From Geminicoccaceae bacterium (GTDB taxonomy: Bacteria; Pseudomonadota; Alphaproteobacteria; Geminicoccales; Geminicoccaceae): 64,000 nucleotides of DNA. The notes beneath the pieces were generated by a model. It saw only the letters and a program-made list of their open reading frames with translations. It had not been told where the DNA came from and searched no databases. Positions 8,649-17,747 of the stretch are shown in pieces (within the stretch, counting starts at the first letter, position 1; every line of letters begins with the position of its first letter). The DNA is taken from NCBI GenBank assembly GCA_025999455.1, contig AP024683.1, positions 379,501 through 443,500 of the forward strand. The letters run 5' to 3'. Both the position numbers and the translations under genes were made by a program.

Positions 8649-10445
8649 ATGAATTTCGCCGCGCTCAACGAGATCGTCGGCAGCTGGTACACGATCGGAT
8701 TCGTCTCCGTCGGATTGCTCGTTTGGACGGCCTTGTCCGCCGCCGGGTTGAACCGCGCCTGTCGGATGCTGCAGCAGGCCCTGGACTCGGCACGAGCGCG
8801 GATCGGGCGGATCGAGCAGCCGGCCCTTGCTCGGAGCTTCGAGGCGTTGCGCGCCGACCTGGGCCGTGACCCGCTGCTGGGCCCGAGCTGGCTCGCCTTC
8901 GCCGAGACGGTGGTCGTGCCGCGTGAAGGGGTTGCTCCGCCACGTGCGACACTCCGCCCGGAGCAGATCTTCGACTTGAGCCTGCTCGCTCGGGCCGGCG
9001 CCAATCTCCGCTACCACGCGGCCCTTCCAGGGCTTCTGGTCGGCGCCGGCCTGCTGTTCACGTTTTTCGGGCTGAGCGTGGCGCTCGTGAACGCCGCGGC
9101 GATCGTCACCGCCACGGATACCGCCACCCGTAATGCCAGCCTCCGGGGCCTGTTGGACGCAGCGTCCATCAAGTTCTGGACCTCGCTCGTGGGACTCGCC
9201 TGTTCGATTGCCTACGCCTTTTGGCGCAGCCGACGTCTGCGAGCGGTCGAGCACGAGATCGACGCGTTCTGCGCCTTTTTGGACGAGCGCTTTCCCCTCA
9301 CCACCCCGGCGCTTCTCCAGACGGAGGCCAACCGCCTCTTGGAAAAGCAGACGACGCTCGCAGACGATTTTGTCAACAATCTGGCAACCCAGCTCGGCGA
9401 CAGTCTCAGCCGGGCCCTCGACGCCCGGCTAGACCATCATATCGGTCCGCTCACGAAAGCGATCGAGAAACTCGCCGCGCGCGAGACCGAGGCGCTCGGC
9501 GACACGCTCCAACAGCTCGTCGAGAAGTTCGTCGCCCAGCTCGAGCGGGCCGGGACGGAGCAGCTCGCCGAGGTCGCCCGCCAGCTCGCCGAGGCGACGC
9601 AAGGCCTTTCCGTGCTCCGCCAGAGCCTCGACCACGCGGCTTCCGGGCTCGGCTCGGCGGCCGACACCCTGTCGAATCGCATTGAAGAGGGAGCCGGCAG
9701 TGCGGCACAGCGGCTCGCCGAAGCGATGGACGGGGTGGCCCGGTCGCTCCAGGAGCTCGTGCAGGTCAGCGGTGAAGCGGCCCAGGAGCAGATCGGCGGC
9801 GCCGTCACCGCCGTGGCGCAGGCGAGCGAGGAGGCGGCGGCCCGACTGCAGGCCTCGATCGAGGCGAGCGGGGAACGGTTCGTGCGGGCGGTCGAGGGCA
9901 CGGCGGGGCGGCTCGAAGGTGCTGCGGCTCGCTTCGAGGCGGCGAGCGAGGCGACCGGACGGGCGGGGGCCGCCATCGCCGAGGCGAGCGCCGGCCTGTG
10001 GGAGGCGGCACAGCAGGCCTCCGCCTCGCTGCGGGCCGGCGCCCGCCCGGTCGGCGAGGCGGCCGCCGAGTTCCGGCGTGCGGCGGAGACCAGCGCCGAG
10101 GCCCTGGCCCGGGTCGCCCAGCTCGCCGAAGCCCTCCAGCAGGCGGGCGCGCTCGTCACGACGGCGTCCCAGTCCTTCACCCGGGCCGTCGACGGTGCCA
10201 CGGCCCTGCAGCACCAGCTCGGCGCCACGGCCGAAGGCTTCGACAGGATCGACCGCTCCCTCGGTGCGACGCTGCAGGCGGTCGCGGACCAGTTGCGCGG
10301 GTTCGCCGATCAGATCGAGCGCGTCGTCAAGGACGTGGACGCCCATCTCGGCAAGGCGGTCACGAGCCTGGGTGCCTCCATCCAGGATCTCGCCGATGCG
10401 GCGGAGGAGCTGAGGGAGGCGCGGTCCGCGCCGGTGCGGAGCTGA
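8649..10445 (+). CDS. zorA: ZorA, MotA/ExbB-like proton-channel subunit of type I Zorya
   Basis: 598 aa. Three membrane helices are visible at about residues 11-33, 128-152 (GLLVGAGLLFTFFGLSVALV) and 176-192 (FWTSLVGLACSIAYAFW), arranged as in the MotA/TolQ/ExbB family. Residues 200-598 are an almost uninterrupted Ala/Glu/Gln-rich helical tail with heptad character. This matches ZorA, whose pentamer surrounds a ZorB dimer and sends a long tail into the cytoplasm. The ATG at 8649 has an upstream GTGAAAGG. It is the first gene of a four-gene run with zorB six bases downstream. Length is somewhat below that of the E. coli protein, consistent with a shorter tail. Confidence 0.88.
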   Translation: MNFAALNEIVGSWYTIGFVSVGLLVWTALSAAGLNRACRMLQQALDSARARIGRIEQPALARSFEALRADLGRDPLLGPSWLAFAETVVVPREGVAPPRATLRPEQIFDLSLLARAGANLRYHAALPGLLVGAGLLFTFFGLSVALVNAAAIVTATDTATRNASLRGLLDAASIKFWTSLVGLACSIAYAFWRSRRLRAVEHEIDAFCAFLDERFPLTTPALLQTEANRLLEKQTTLADDFVNNLATQLGDSLSRALDARLDHHIGPLTKAIEKLAARETEALGDTLQQLVEKFVAQLERAGTEQLAEVARQLAEATQGLSVLRQSLDHAASGLGSAADTLSNRIEEGAGSAAQRLAEAMDGVARSLQELVQVSGEAAQEQIGGAVTAVAQASEEAAARLQASIEASGERFVRAVEGTAGRLEGAAARFEAASEATGRAGAAIAEASAGLWEAAQQASASLRAGARPVGEAAAEFRRAAETSAEALARVAQLAEALQQAGALVTTASQSFTRAVDGATALQHQLGATAEGFDRIDRSLGATLQAVADQLRGFADQIERVVKDVDAHLGKAVTSLGASIQDLADAAEELREARSAPVRS

Positions 10446-10451
10446 TCGGCC

Positions 10452-11378
10452 ATGACTGGCGAACTCGCCCGAACGAGGCATCTCGAGGAGCCGGAGGGCG
10501 AGGGTTATTTCGCGTCCGTCTCCGACCTGATGGTCGGCATCCTCTTCGTCTTCCTTCTGATGCTGACCGTCTTCGCGCTCAACTTCCAGGTTTCGAGCGA
10601 CGAGCTCGAGGCCGCCAAGCGCGAGCAGGCCCGGCTCGAGGCGCTCGCCCGCGAACGTGCCGAGGCCGCCGAGCGCGCGCAGCGGGAAGCGGAAGCGCTC
10701 CAGGCGCTGCTCGAACGACAGCGCACCGCTCTCCTGCGCGCCCTCGACCTGCTCGACCGCGAGGTCGAGTCCCGCCGGCGTGCCCGCGAGGCCCTGCTCA
10801 CACGGCTCCGCGACCGGCTCGAGGAGCGCGGCGTGCGGGTCGAGGTCGACGCCCGCTCGGGCGTCCTGCGTCTACCCGAGCGCGCGCTCCGCTTCGCCAC
10901 CCGCAGCGCCGATCTCGGCGAGGAGGCACGTGATGCCGTCCGCGTGGTGGCCGAGGTGATGGCCGAGGTGTTGCCCTGCTTCGCACACCGCGGGAGATCG
11001 CGAGACTGCGGCCCGGAGGACGCGCCGATCCTGGAGGCGGTCCTGGTCGAGGGCCACACCGATCGCCGCCCGCTCACCCCCGGGCCGGACTTCCGCGACA
11101 ACTTTCAGCTGTCGGCCGGGCGGGCGCTCACCGTCTACCGCGCGATGGCGGGCGCCCAGCCCGGCCTGTTGGCGCTGCGCAACCTCGAGGACCAGCCGTT
11201 GCTCGGCGTCTCGGGCTACGGCGAGACGCGGCCTTTGCCGAACGCCCAGGGCGATGCCGAGCGCGACTACGCCGCCAACCGGCGCATCGACATCCGCTTC
11301 ATCCTGACCGCGCGGACGGCCGAGGAGATCGAGCGGCTGCGCGAGGAGATCCGGGCGGTCCTGGAGTCCAGCCGGTGA
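10452..11378 (+). CDS. zorB: ZorB, MotB-like stator subunit with OmpA domain
   Basis: 308 aa. A short cytoplasmic N-terminus leads into one membrane helix, SVSDLMVGILFVFLLMLTVFAL. Asp25 at its start sits where MotB-type stators carry the proton-binding Asp. A helical linker follows (about 52-120). The C-terminal OmpA-like peptidoglycan-binding domain includes LVEGHTDRRPL, NFQLSAGRALTVYRAM, SGYGETRPL and NRRIDIRF. Two Cys in the periplasmic region (CFAHRGRSRDC) could form a disulfide. Together with ZorA it should form an ion-driven motor anchored to the cell wall that senses phage attack. Its stop codon overlaps the zorC start (GTGA). Confidence 0.9.
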   Translation: MTGELARTRHLEEPEGEGYFASVSDLMVGILFVFLLMLTVFALNFQVSSDELEAAKREQARLEALARERAEAAERAQREAEALQALLERQRTALLRALDLLDREVESRRRAREALLTRLRDRLEERGVRVEVDARSGVLRLPERALRFATRSADLGEEARDAVRVVAEVMAEVLPCFAHRGRSRDCGPEDAPILEAVLVEGHTDRRPLTPGPDFRDNFQLSAGRALTVYRAMAGAQPGLLALRNLEDQPLLGVSGYGETRPLPNAQGDAERDYAANRRIDIRFILTARTAEEIERLREEIRAVLESSR

Positions 11379-12781
11379 CGAGCACGCTCGAGGCGCTGGC
11401 GTCCCTGCGGGCCTTCGCCGGGCGGCGCCCGCCGCTGCCCGATGGTGCGGTCGCGACGCGCCGCGCGCTCGAGCGGCTGCGCGCGCTCCTCTACGAAACG
11501 CCCGTGCCGCCCGCCGAGGCCGAGCTCGAGCGGCTGCGCCGCAGGCTCCTGGCCCTCTTCGCAGCCGGCCGCGGGGAGGAGGTGAAGCCCGCCGAGCTGC
11601 GCCGCGCCTGCTGGCTCCTGTGGGACGAGGGCGAGCCTGCGGGCGATGCGATCCCGGGCCTGGTCGAGGCGATCCTCGCGCAGGCGGCCCGGAACCCGCG
11701 GACGCTGCGCAACCTCGTCCATTGCTGGATCCTCGCCCGCGACGCCGACCGCGCGAGCCATCGCCGCGTGGGCACGGAGCTCGCCCGCCTGGTCGCTGCG
11801 AGCGAAGATCCGAGGCTCGGTTGGGCGCGGATCGCCGCCACGGAGATCGACCTGTTCGAGGCACCACGCGCCGCCAACCGCCTCGCCCACGCACTCCTCA
11901 CCGGCCCGCAGGAGGTCGACGAACTCCTCGCCCGTTACGGCCTCGCCGATCCCGTGCGCGCCGTGAGCGGCTTCCTCGAGCGGACGCAGGCCGCCTGCGC
12001 GCGCCACTGGCCGGGCCTCGCCCGCCGCGGCGATGCGGAGCGGATCCTCGACCGCCTGCTCGGCTTCGCCCTGCACGAGGGACGGCTCCGCTTCGACACC
12101 CGCCGCGCCGAGCTCGCGAGCGGGCTCCTCGCCGCTTGGCTCGACGGTCCCCCGCCCGCGGAACCGCTGCAGCGGCGCGTGCAGCACTTCCTGCTCGACC
12201 GGCTCGGCGATCCGCGGCTGCGCCCGGCGCGCTGGAGCGGGGTCGATCCGCGCGCCACGGCCCTCTTCCGATCCTGGCTCGCCCGCGCGTCGCTGCGCGC
12301 CTTCTTCGAGATCATCCGCGAGTTCGCTCTCGACCACCAGTGGCGCTACCGTGAGCGGTTCTGGATGGCGTGCCTCGAGCGCGGGGCGATCGCCGACGCC
12401 TGGCTCGCCCTCGCCCGCGACGTGCGACGGGCCGCCCGGACGGTCGAAGACCTGCGCGGTGCCTTCGGCGAGCTTTCGGGCGGCGTCGATCCGAGGCACG
12501 CCGTGATCCTCATGCGGATCGGCGATCTGGTCTTCTGCGAGTGGAGCCACAACGGACGATTGCGGGCCTGGCCCGTGAGCTGGCCGCGCGCGCCGAAACT
12601 CGGCCGCTCGCATTACAGTGGGGACGAGCTCAAGAGCGACTCGCTCGTTTTCCCGGATGGCGGTCTCAGGGACGGGCTGGTCCACGGCGGCGCCGAGAGC
12701 GGCCGCTGGCAGGCGAGGGCCGCCCAGTTCCTGCGCGAGCGGGTCGGGCTCGACCTCTACCCCCGGGACTACATGCCGTGA
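11375..12781 (+). CDS. zorC: ZorC, EH-signature domain protein of type I Zorya
   Basis: 468 aa, mostly helical, with no membrane segment. The family-defining EH signature is near residues 388-399 (CEWSHNGRLRAW), with the Glu-x-x-His pair and flanking Trp. The ending, LYPRDYMP, lies close after a predicted helix. ZorC proteins are cytosolic and found only in type I Zorya, where they act with ZorD as the DNA-directed effector arm. It starts with a GTG overlapping the zorB stop and ends by overlapping the zorD start, so translation is coupled on both sides. Sequence is highly divergent among ZorC proteins; position plus the EH motif make the call. Confidence 0.85.
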   Translation: MTSTLEALASLRAFAGRRPPLPDGAVATRRALERLRALLYETPVPPAEAELERLRRRLLALFAAGRGEEVKPAELRRACWLLWDEGEPAGDAIPGLVEAILAQAARNPRTLRNLVHCWILARDADRASHRRVGTELARLVAASEDPRLGWARIAATEIDLFEAPRAANRLAHALLTGPQEVDELLARYGLADPVRAVSGFLERTQAACARHWPGLARRGDAERILDRLLGFALHEGRLRFDTRRAELASGLLAAWLDGPPPAEPLQRRVQHFLLDRLGDPRLRPARWSGVDPRATALFRSWLARASLRAFFEIIREFALDHQWRYRERFWMACLERGAIADAWLALARDVRRAARTVEDLRGAFGELSGGVDPRHAVILMRIGDLVFCEWSHNGRLRAWPVSWPRAPKLGRSHYSGDELKSDSLVFPDGGLRDGLVHGGAESGRWQARAAQFLRERVGLDLYPRDYMP

Positions 12782-15687
12782 CCACCCGCTTCACCGTCAC
12801 CCCGAGCCCGGCCGGGACCGAGCTCCGCCTCGTGGGTCCGACGGGCCCCCTGCCGGTGGCGCAGTGGGCCGTCGACGCGCCGCTGCCGCTGCGGCCCGGG
12901 GTCGACCTGGTCCGCAAGCTCCTCGCCGCCGAGGGTGCCCTCGAGGACGTAGATTTCGTCCTGCTCGACCACGCCACGGTGGCCGGCCTCTCCGCCGCCG
13001 AAGCGGCGCAGCTCCAACTCCCGCCCGTGGTCGAGGCGGTCGCGGTGGTCGAGACGGAAGGCGTTGTCACCCGGCCCGATTTCCGCGTCCGCCTCGCCTG
13101 GGAGCGGCCGAGCGGTCAGCCCCTGCCGGGGGCACGGCGGCTGGGCACTTGGCTCGACGTCGGGACCGGTTGGCGGCGGATCCCCGAACCGCTCTTCTCG
13201 CTCGCCGAAACGATCGACGATTTCGCGCGGATCGAGCCGAGCAACGAGGCCGGCCGGATGCGCGCCCTCGCCCGAATTTGCGAGCTCCTCCCGGATCTGC
13301 GTTCCCGGAACGCCGCCCGCACGCCGAACCTCCTCGACCGGCTGCGGATCGCCGTGGCGGACGCCTTCTCGCTCGACCTCGAGGGCGAGGGGGCGGGTGC
13401 CCGCCTCGTGCCCCTGCTCTTTCGCGCAGGCGCCCCGGCGGGCGATGCCGAGCCGGCCCCGCTCCTCGACCCCACCCGCCAGGATCGCTTCGGCCGCGAG
13501 CTTTTCCACGCCTACGGCTCGGCCCGCGGGGTCTACGTCCTGGGCTCGGGCGACTGGGTCGTCCTCACGCCCCGCCTGCGCCGGGCACTCCAGGTCGTGC
13601 GCGAGGTCCAAGCCGCGCCGTGGCCGGTCAAGAAAGAGCTGTTGCGCGCGCCGCGCGCCTTCATCGCCGACCGGCTCGGCGAGGAGGACGGCAACGCCGA
13701 GCTCGAAACGCTGTTCGTCGAGACCCGCGCCTATGGCGAGCGGGTCCGCGGCGTCGGGCTCTGGCAGCCGCGGGTGTTACCCTGGGTTCCGATCGAGCCC
13801 ACCGACTGGCTCGGCACCGAGGGCGGCCCCGGCGTGCCTCCCGGCGCCGGCCGAACGCCCTTCCGCGGCGGCATCGTGATCGGCGATCGGCAGATCCCGC
13901 TGAGCGTCGAGCAGGCCCGGGAGCTCCGCACGGCGGTCGAGAACGCGCTCGGCCGCGGGGAGGAGAGGATCACCTTCGCGCATCCCGAACTCGGGCCGAT
14001 CGACGTTCCAGCCTCTCCGGAAACGCTCGCCGCCGTACAACGGACGATCGACGCGCTGACGGGAGCCTCTCGCACCGAAAGCGGGCCCGAGCCGGCGGCG
14101 CGCGAGCCCACCGGCCCCGGGCCCGAGGTGCTCTTGATTGAGCCGAACGAGACCGAGCTCGGCTTCGAGGCCCGCTTCCGCCGCCGTCCCTCGGGCCCGG
14201 TCGCACGCTTCGCCCGGGCGGTGCGCACCCCCCTCAAGGAGCACCAGCGCGACGGCGTGCTCTGGCTGCAGCGTTCCTGGGAGGCGGGCCGCCCCGGCGT
14301 GCTGCTCGCCGACGAGATGGGCCTCGGCAAGACGCTGCAGGTGCTCGCTTTCCTCGCCTGGCTGCGCGAAGCGATGGAGCGCGGCGAGGTGAAGCCCGGG
14401 CCCATCTTGATCGTGGCGCCCACGGGCCTGCTCGCCAACTGGAAGGCCGAGCACGATCGCCACCTCGAAGCGCCCGGCCTCGGCCGTCTGGTCGAGGCCT
14501 TCGGCAAGAGCCTCCAGGCACTCAAGCGACGAGCGTCCGACGACCGACTGGCGCTCGATCTGGCAACGCTCGCGCAGGCCGATTGGGTGCTCACCACCTA
14601 CGAGACGCTCCGCGACTGGCAGAAGGACTTCGGCGCCCTACGCTTCGCGGTGCTCGTCTTCGACGAAGCCCAGAAGATCAAAAACCCCGGGATACGGCTG
14701 ACCGATGCCGCCAAGGCCATGACGGCCGAGTTCAAGATCGCCCTGACCGGCACGCCGGTCGAGAACCGCCTGGCCGACCTCTGGTGCATCACCGATACGG
14801 TGCAGCCCGGACTCCTGGGTGAGCTGAAGAGGTTCAGTGAGACCTACGAGCAGCGGCAGGACCCGGAGAAGCTGCGCCGCCTTCGCCGTCTGCTCGACCG
14901 CTCAGACCGGGTCACCCCGCCCTTCCTCCTGCGGCGGCTGCGCGCCGATCACCTGCCGGACCTTCCGCCCTTCACCGTCGACCGCCGGGAACGGCCGATG
15001 CCGGCGCCGCAGCTCGCCGCCTACCGGGCGGCGATCGACCGAGCGCGCACCCGTGAGGCACCCGGCGCCATGCTCGCGACGCTCCACCGGCTCCGCCGCG
15101 TGAGCCTGCACCCCGAGCCGGAGCAACCGGACGATGTCGCACTCGTCGCGGGCTCCGCACGGCTCGACCTCGCGATCGAGGCACTCGATGCGATCGCCGC
15201 GGCGGGCGAGGCGGCGCTCCTCTTCCTCGACGATCTGGCCTTCGCCGCACGCCTCCAGGGGCTCCTGCAGCGCCGCTACCGGCTGCCGGAGCCACCCCAG
15301 GTGATCTCGGGCGAGGTCGCGGGCGGACGGCGCCAGCGCATCGTCGAGGCCTTTCAGCGCGGCCGCGGCTTCGGCGTGCTCCTGATGACCCCGCGGGCGG
15401 GCGGCGTCGGCCTCACGCTGACCCGCGCCAACCACGTGATCCACCTCGAGCGGTGGTGGAACCCGGCGGTCGAGGACCAGTGCAACGGCCGGGTGCTGCG
15501 GATCGGCCAGGAACGGGAGGTCCGGATCCTCCTCCCGCTCGCGGTCCTGCCCGACGGTCGGCCCTCCTTCGACCTCAACCTCGACGCGCTGCTCGAGCGC
15601 AAGCGGCGGCTGCACGAGGAGACGCTCGCCCCGCCCGCCTTCGAGGAGAGCGAGCTCGCCGAGCTCTTCGAGAAGACGGTCGCCTGA
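12778..15687 (+). CDS. zorD: ZorD, SNF2-family helicase/nuclease effector of type I Zorya
   Basis: 969 aa. The N-terminal half (about 1-470) is the poorly conserved ZorD-specific part. The SNF2-type helicase core follows: PLKEHQRDGVLWL, Walker A ADEMGLGKT at 511-519, DEAQ box near 628 (VFDEAQKIKN), LTGTPVENRLADLW, and the C-terminal RecA lobe with TPRAGGVGLTLTRANHVI and motif VI QCNGRVLRIGQ at about 901. ZorD is the DNA-degrading effector of type I systems. The start is a GTG overlapping the zorC stop. Longer in-frame starts would overlap most of zorC and are rejected. All ATPase motifs look intact, so the system should be functional. Confidence 0.9.
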   Translation: MTTRFTVTPSPAGTELRLVGPTGPLPVAQWAVDAPLPLRPGVDLVRKLLAAEGALEDVDFVLLDHATVAGLSAAEAAQLQLPPVVEAVAVVETEGVVTRPDFRVRLAWERPSGQPLPGARRLGTWLDVGTGWRRIPEPLFSLAETIDDFARIEPSNEAGRMRALARICELLPDLRSRNAARTPNLLDRLRIAVADAFSLDLEGEGAGARLVPLLFRAGAPAGDAEPAPLLDPTRQDRFGRELFHAYGSARGVYVLGSGDWVVLTPRLRRALQVVREVQAAPWPVKKELLRAPRAFIADRLGEEDGNAELETLFVETRAYGERVRGVGLWQPRVLPWVPIEPTDWLGTEGGPGVPPGAGRTPFRGGIVIGDRQIPLSVEQARELRTAVENALGRGEERITFAHPELGPIDVPASPETLAAVQRTIDALTGASRTESGPEPAAREPTGPGPEVLLIEPNETELGFEARFRRRPSGPVARFARAVRTPLKEHQRDGVLWLQRSWEAGRPGVLLADEMGLGKTLQVLAFLAWLREAMERGEVKPGPILIVAPTGLLANWKAEHDRHLEAPGLGRLVEAFGKSLQALKRRASDDRLALDLATLAQADWVLTTYETLRDWQKDFGALRFAVLVFDEAQKIKNPGIRLTDAAKAMTAEFKIALTGTPVENRLADLWCITDTVQPGLLGELKRFSETYEQRQDPEKLRRLRRLLDRSDRVTPPFLLRRLRADHLPDLPPFTVDRRERPMPAPQLAAYRAAIDRARTREAPGAMLATLHRLRRVSLHPEPEQPDDVALVAGSARLDLAIEALDAIAAAGEAALLFLDDLAFAARLQGLLQRRYRLPEPPQVISGEVAGGRRQRIVEAFQRGRGFGVLLMTPRAGGVGLTLTRANHVIHLERWWNPAVEDQCNGRVLRIGQEREVRILLPLAVLPDGRPSFDLNLDALLERKRRLHEETLAPPAFEESELAELFEKTVA

Positions 15688-15753
15688 GCCCCGCCGAAAA
15701 GTCACCGATCGCGTCGGGGATCGCGGATCCCGATCCGATTTGCTCGGCTATGT

Positions 15754-15782
15754 TTGACAGCATAGGGTCATGTTCATATAAG
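15754..15782 (+). promoter_or_regulatory. Near-consensus sigma-70 promoter
   Basis: TTGACA at 15754-15759, a 17-base spacer, and TATAAG at 15777-15782. This is about as close to the housekeeping consensus as occurs in so GC-rich a genome. Transcription would begin about 24 bases before the ATG at 15813. It separates the next gene from the Zorya operon as its own unit. Confidence 0.75.
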
Positions 15783-15812
15783 CAGGGAAAGAAGCCAGCA
15801 GGAGCCGACCCG

Positions 15813-16967
15813 ATGCTGCCGAACCCCGCCGCCCGGCCCACGACCACGGCCCGCCCCCGCTCGCCCGCCCAGATCGAAGCCGCGCGCCGCAACGGCGCCC
15901 GCTCCCGCGGCCCGGTCACCGCGGCGGGCAAGGCGCGCGCCGCGCGGAACGCGCTCCGCCACGGCCTCTGCTCGGCAACGATGCTGGCACCCGGCGAGGA
16001 TTCCGCCGCCTTCGAAGCCCTGCTCGCCGAGCTCCGAGCCGAGCTCGCACCCGCGAGCCACCTCGAAACGCTGCTCGTCGAACGGCTTGCCCTCACCTTC
16101 TGGAAGCTCGCCCGCTGCGACCGGCTCGAGGCCACGCTCGCCACGATCGCACCGCGCAATCCGGCCGGTCGAATCTACCCCGAACCCGGCCTTCCGCCGC
16201 TCCTCTCCCGGGTCCCCGAGGTTTCTCTCCTGCTCCGCTACCAGAGCCAGCTCGGCCGCGACCTGCAGCGCTTCCTGCGTCACTTCGCCGAGCCGCCGCG
16301 CGACGCGTCGTCCGGGGACGAAACAGCAGCGCTCGATGATACCGCGGATGTGACGGTCGGACCGGCCGAGACGTCGGGCGACCCCTTAGAAGCCGCGCTT
16401 TCGCGGAGCGAACCCGAACCCCCGACGTTCTCGCCCGCGGGCCTGCCGCCCGAGCCGGCAGCGGCCGCGGCCTCGTCGCCGAACGAACCCGAGCCCGATC
16501 CGATACCCGTAGCCGCGGCCGACGCCGCCCGGCCGGCCGCGCCGGCGACCGCTGCCGATCCCGTGCCACGCGCAGGGGCGAGCGGCAGGAGCACGCTCGA
16601 TCCGGCCGCACTCGGCGCACTCATGCGTCGGGCGATCGAGGACGGCGACGTAGCCGCGTTGGACGAGCTCGACCGCATCCTTCCGCGCGCCGCCGCCGAG
16701 CCGTCCGCCGCACCGAGCTCCCTCACCGCGGAATTGCGAAACGAACCCGAGCCGCGCCCGCTCGGCGACGTAGCGATCGCGGCGGCCTTCGCGGCCGGCC
16801 TCGGCGAGCCGGAAAGTCCCTTGATCGACACGCTCCGCGCCGACCCGGCGCTCTGCCGCCTCGTGCAGGACCAGCTCCTCGCCGAAGGCGATCTCGAGAC
16901 CTACGCCTGGTTGTGCGAGAGGGCGGGCGGCGGTTCGCCGTCCCCGGCCCCCACGGCTCCTGCTTGA
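15813..16967 (+). CDS. Unknown 384-aa protein with N-terminal SRGPVT-A-GKARAARNALRHG motif
   Basis: I recognise the N-terminal block but not a function. Residues 19-52 (AQIEAARRNGARSRGPVTAAG, then KARAARNALRHGL) form a basic motif seen at the start of many uncharacterised proteins of soil and aquatic bacteria, often in several copies per genome. The rest is helical up to about residue 165, then a long acidic Pro/Ala/Glu-rich low-complexity stretch, then a short helical C-terminus. There is no signal peptide or membrane helix. It has its own strong promoter and a CAGGAG ribosome site. It follows Zorya on the same strand but is not a known Zorya component. Confidence 0.65.
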   Translation: MLPNPAARPTTTARPRSPAQIEAARRNGARSRGPVTAAGKARAARNALRHGLCSATMLAPGEDSAAFEALLAELRAELAPASHLETLLVERLALTFWKLARCDRLEATLATIAPRNPAGRIYPEPGLPPLLSRVPEVSLLLRYQSQLGRDLQRFLRHFAEPPRDASSGDETAALDDTADVTVGPAETSGDPLEAALSRSEPEPPTFSPAGLPPEPAAAAASSPNEPEPDPIPVAAADAARPAAPATAADPVPRAGASGRSTLDPAALGALMRRAIEDGDVAALDELDRILPRAAAEPSAAPSSLTAELRNEPEPRPLGDVAIAAAFAAGLGEPESPLIDTLRADPALCRLVQDQLLAEGDLETYAWLCERAGGGSPSPAPTAPA

Positions 16968-16998
16968 GCGACGGCGCGCGACGACGGGTTCCGTTCGC

Positions 16999-17739
16999 TC
17001 AACGGCGCTCGTCGAGGGTGCGTGCTCGCGTCTCTGCGGGCGGCCGCCCCTGCGACGGCGAGGTCGGCGAGGACGCTCGGCCCTCGAGGATCCAGCCGAA
17101 GACGAGGACGGCCGCTGCCGCCCCGGCGAGCTGGGCTACCCAGAAGGCCGGCAGATCGACCGGGCGGATGCCGGCGAAGGTGTCGGAGAGCGCCCGCGCG
17201 AGGGTCACCGCGGGGTTGGCGAAGCTCGTCGAGCTCGTGAACCAGTAGGCCGCGGTGATGTAGAGGCCGACCGCCGGGGCGATCGCGGCGCGGGCGAAGC
17301 GCGAGCAACCCAGGATCGTCGCGAGCAGGCCGAAGGTCGCGACGAGCTCGCCGGTCCACTGGCCGAGCCCGGTACGCACCTTCGTGCCGAATTGGAGGAG
17401 CGGCAGATCGAACATCAGATGCGCCGTCAGGGCCCCGCAAATGCCGCCGAGCAGCTGGGCGAGGACGTAGGCGCCGGCCTCGCTCGAGGGGAGCTCGCGC
17501 CGCCAGGCCATGGCGAGGGAGACGGCGGGGTTCATGTGGGCACCCGAAATCGGGCCCAAGATCAAGATGAGCACCGTCAACATGGCGCCCGTGGGCAGCG
17601 TGTTGCCTAGCAGCGCGAGGGCCGTGTTCCCGCCCGCGAGCCGCTCGCCCATGATGCCCGAGCCCACGACGGTGCAGACGAGCGTGCCGGTGCCGAGGAA
17701 TTCGGCCGCGAGGCGGCGCGGCAGGTCGAACGCCGGCAC
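16999..17739 (-). CDS. aqpS: Aquaglyceroporin (AqpS-type arsenite channel)
   Basis: A 246-aa major intrinsic protein with six membrane helices and both NPA boxes: GAHMNPAVSLAMA in the first half and SFANPAVTLARAL in the second. It is the last gene of an arsR-arsC-aqpS operon, eight bases after arsC. In Sinorhizobium meliloti, AqpS replaces the ArsB/Acr3 pump and lets As(III) made by ArsC flow out down its gradient; the gene order supports the same role here. The GTG at 17739 is chosen with GGAGGG upstream. A TTG at 17751 overlapping the arsC stop is the alternative. No ArsB or Acr3 gene is visible. Confidence 0.85.
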   Translation of the reverse strand: MPAFDLPRRLAAEFLGTGTLVCTVVGSGIMGERLAGGNTALALLGNTLPTGAMLTVLILILGPISGAHMNPAVSLAMAWRRELPSSEAGAYVLAQLLGGICGALTAHLMFDLPLLQFGTKVRTGLGQWTGELVATFGLLATILGCSRFARAAIAPAVGLYITAAYWFTSSTSFANPAVTLARALSDTFAGIRPVDLPAFWVAQLAGAAAAVLVFGWILEGRASSPTSPSQGRPPAETRARTLDERR

Positions 17740-17747
17740 GGGCGCCC

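Noticed and set aside
12370-12777. Longer N-terminal form of ZorD
   Set aside because: It would overlap most of zorC; the GTG overlapping the zorC stop fits the operon pattern.
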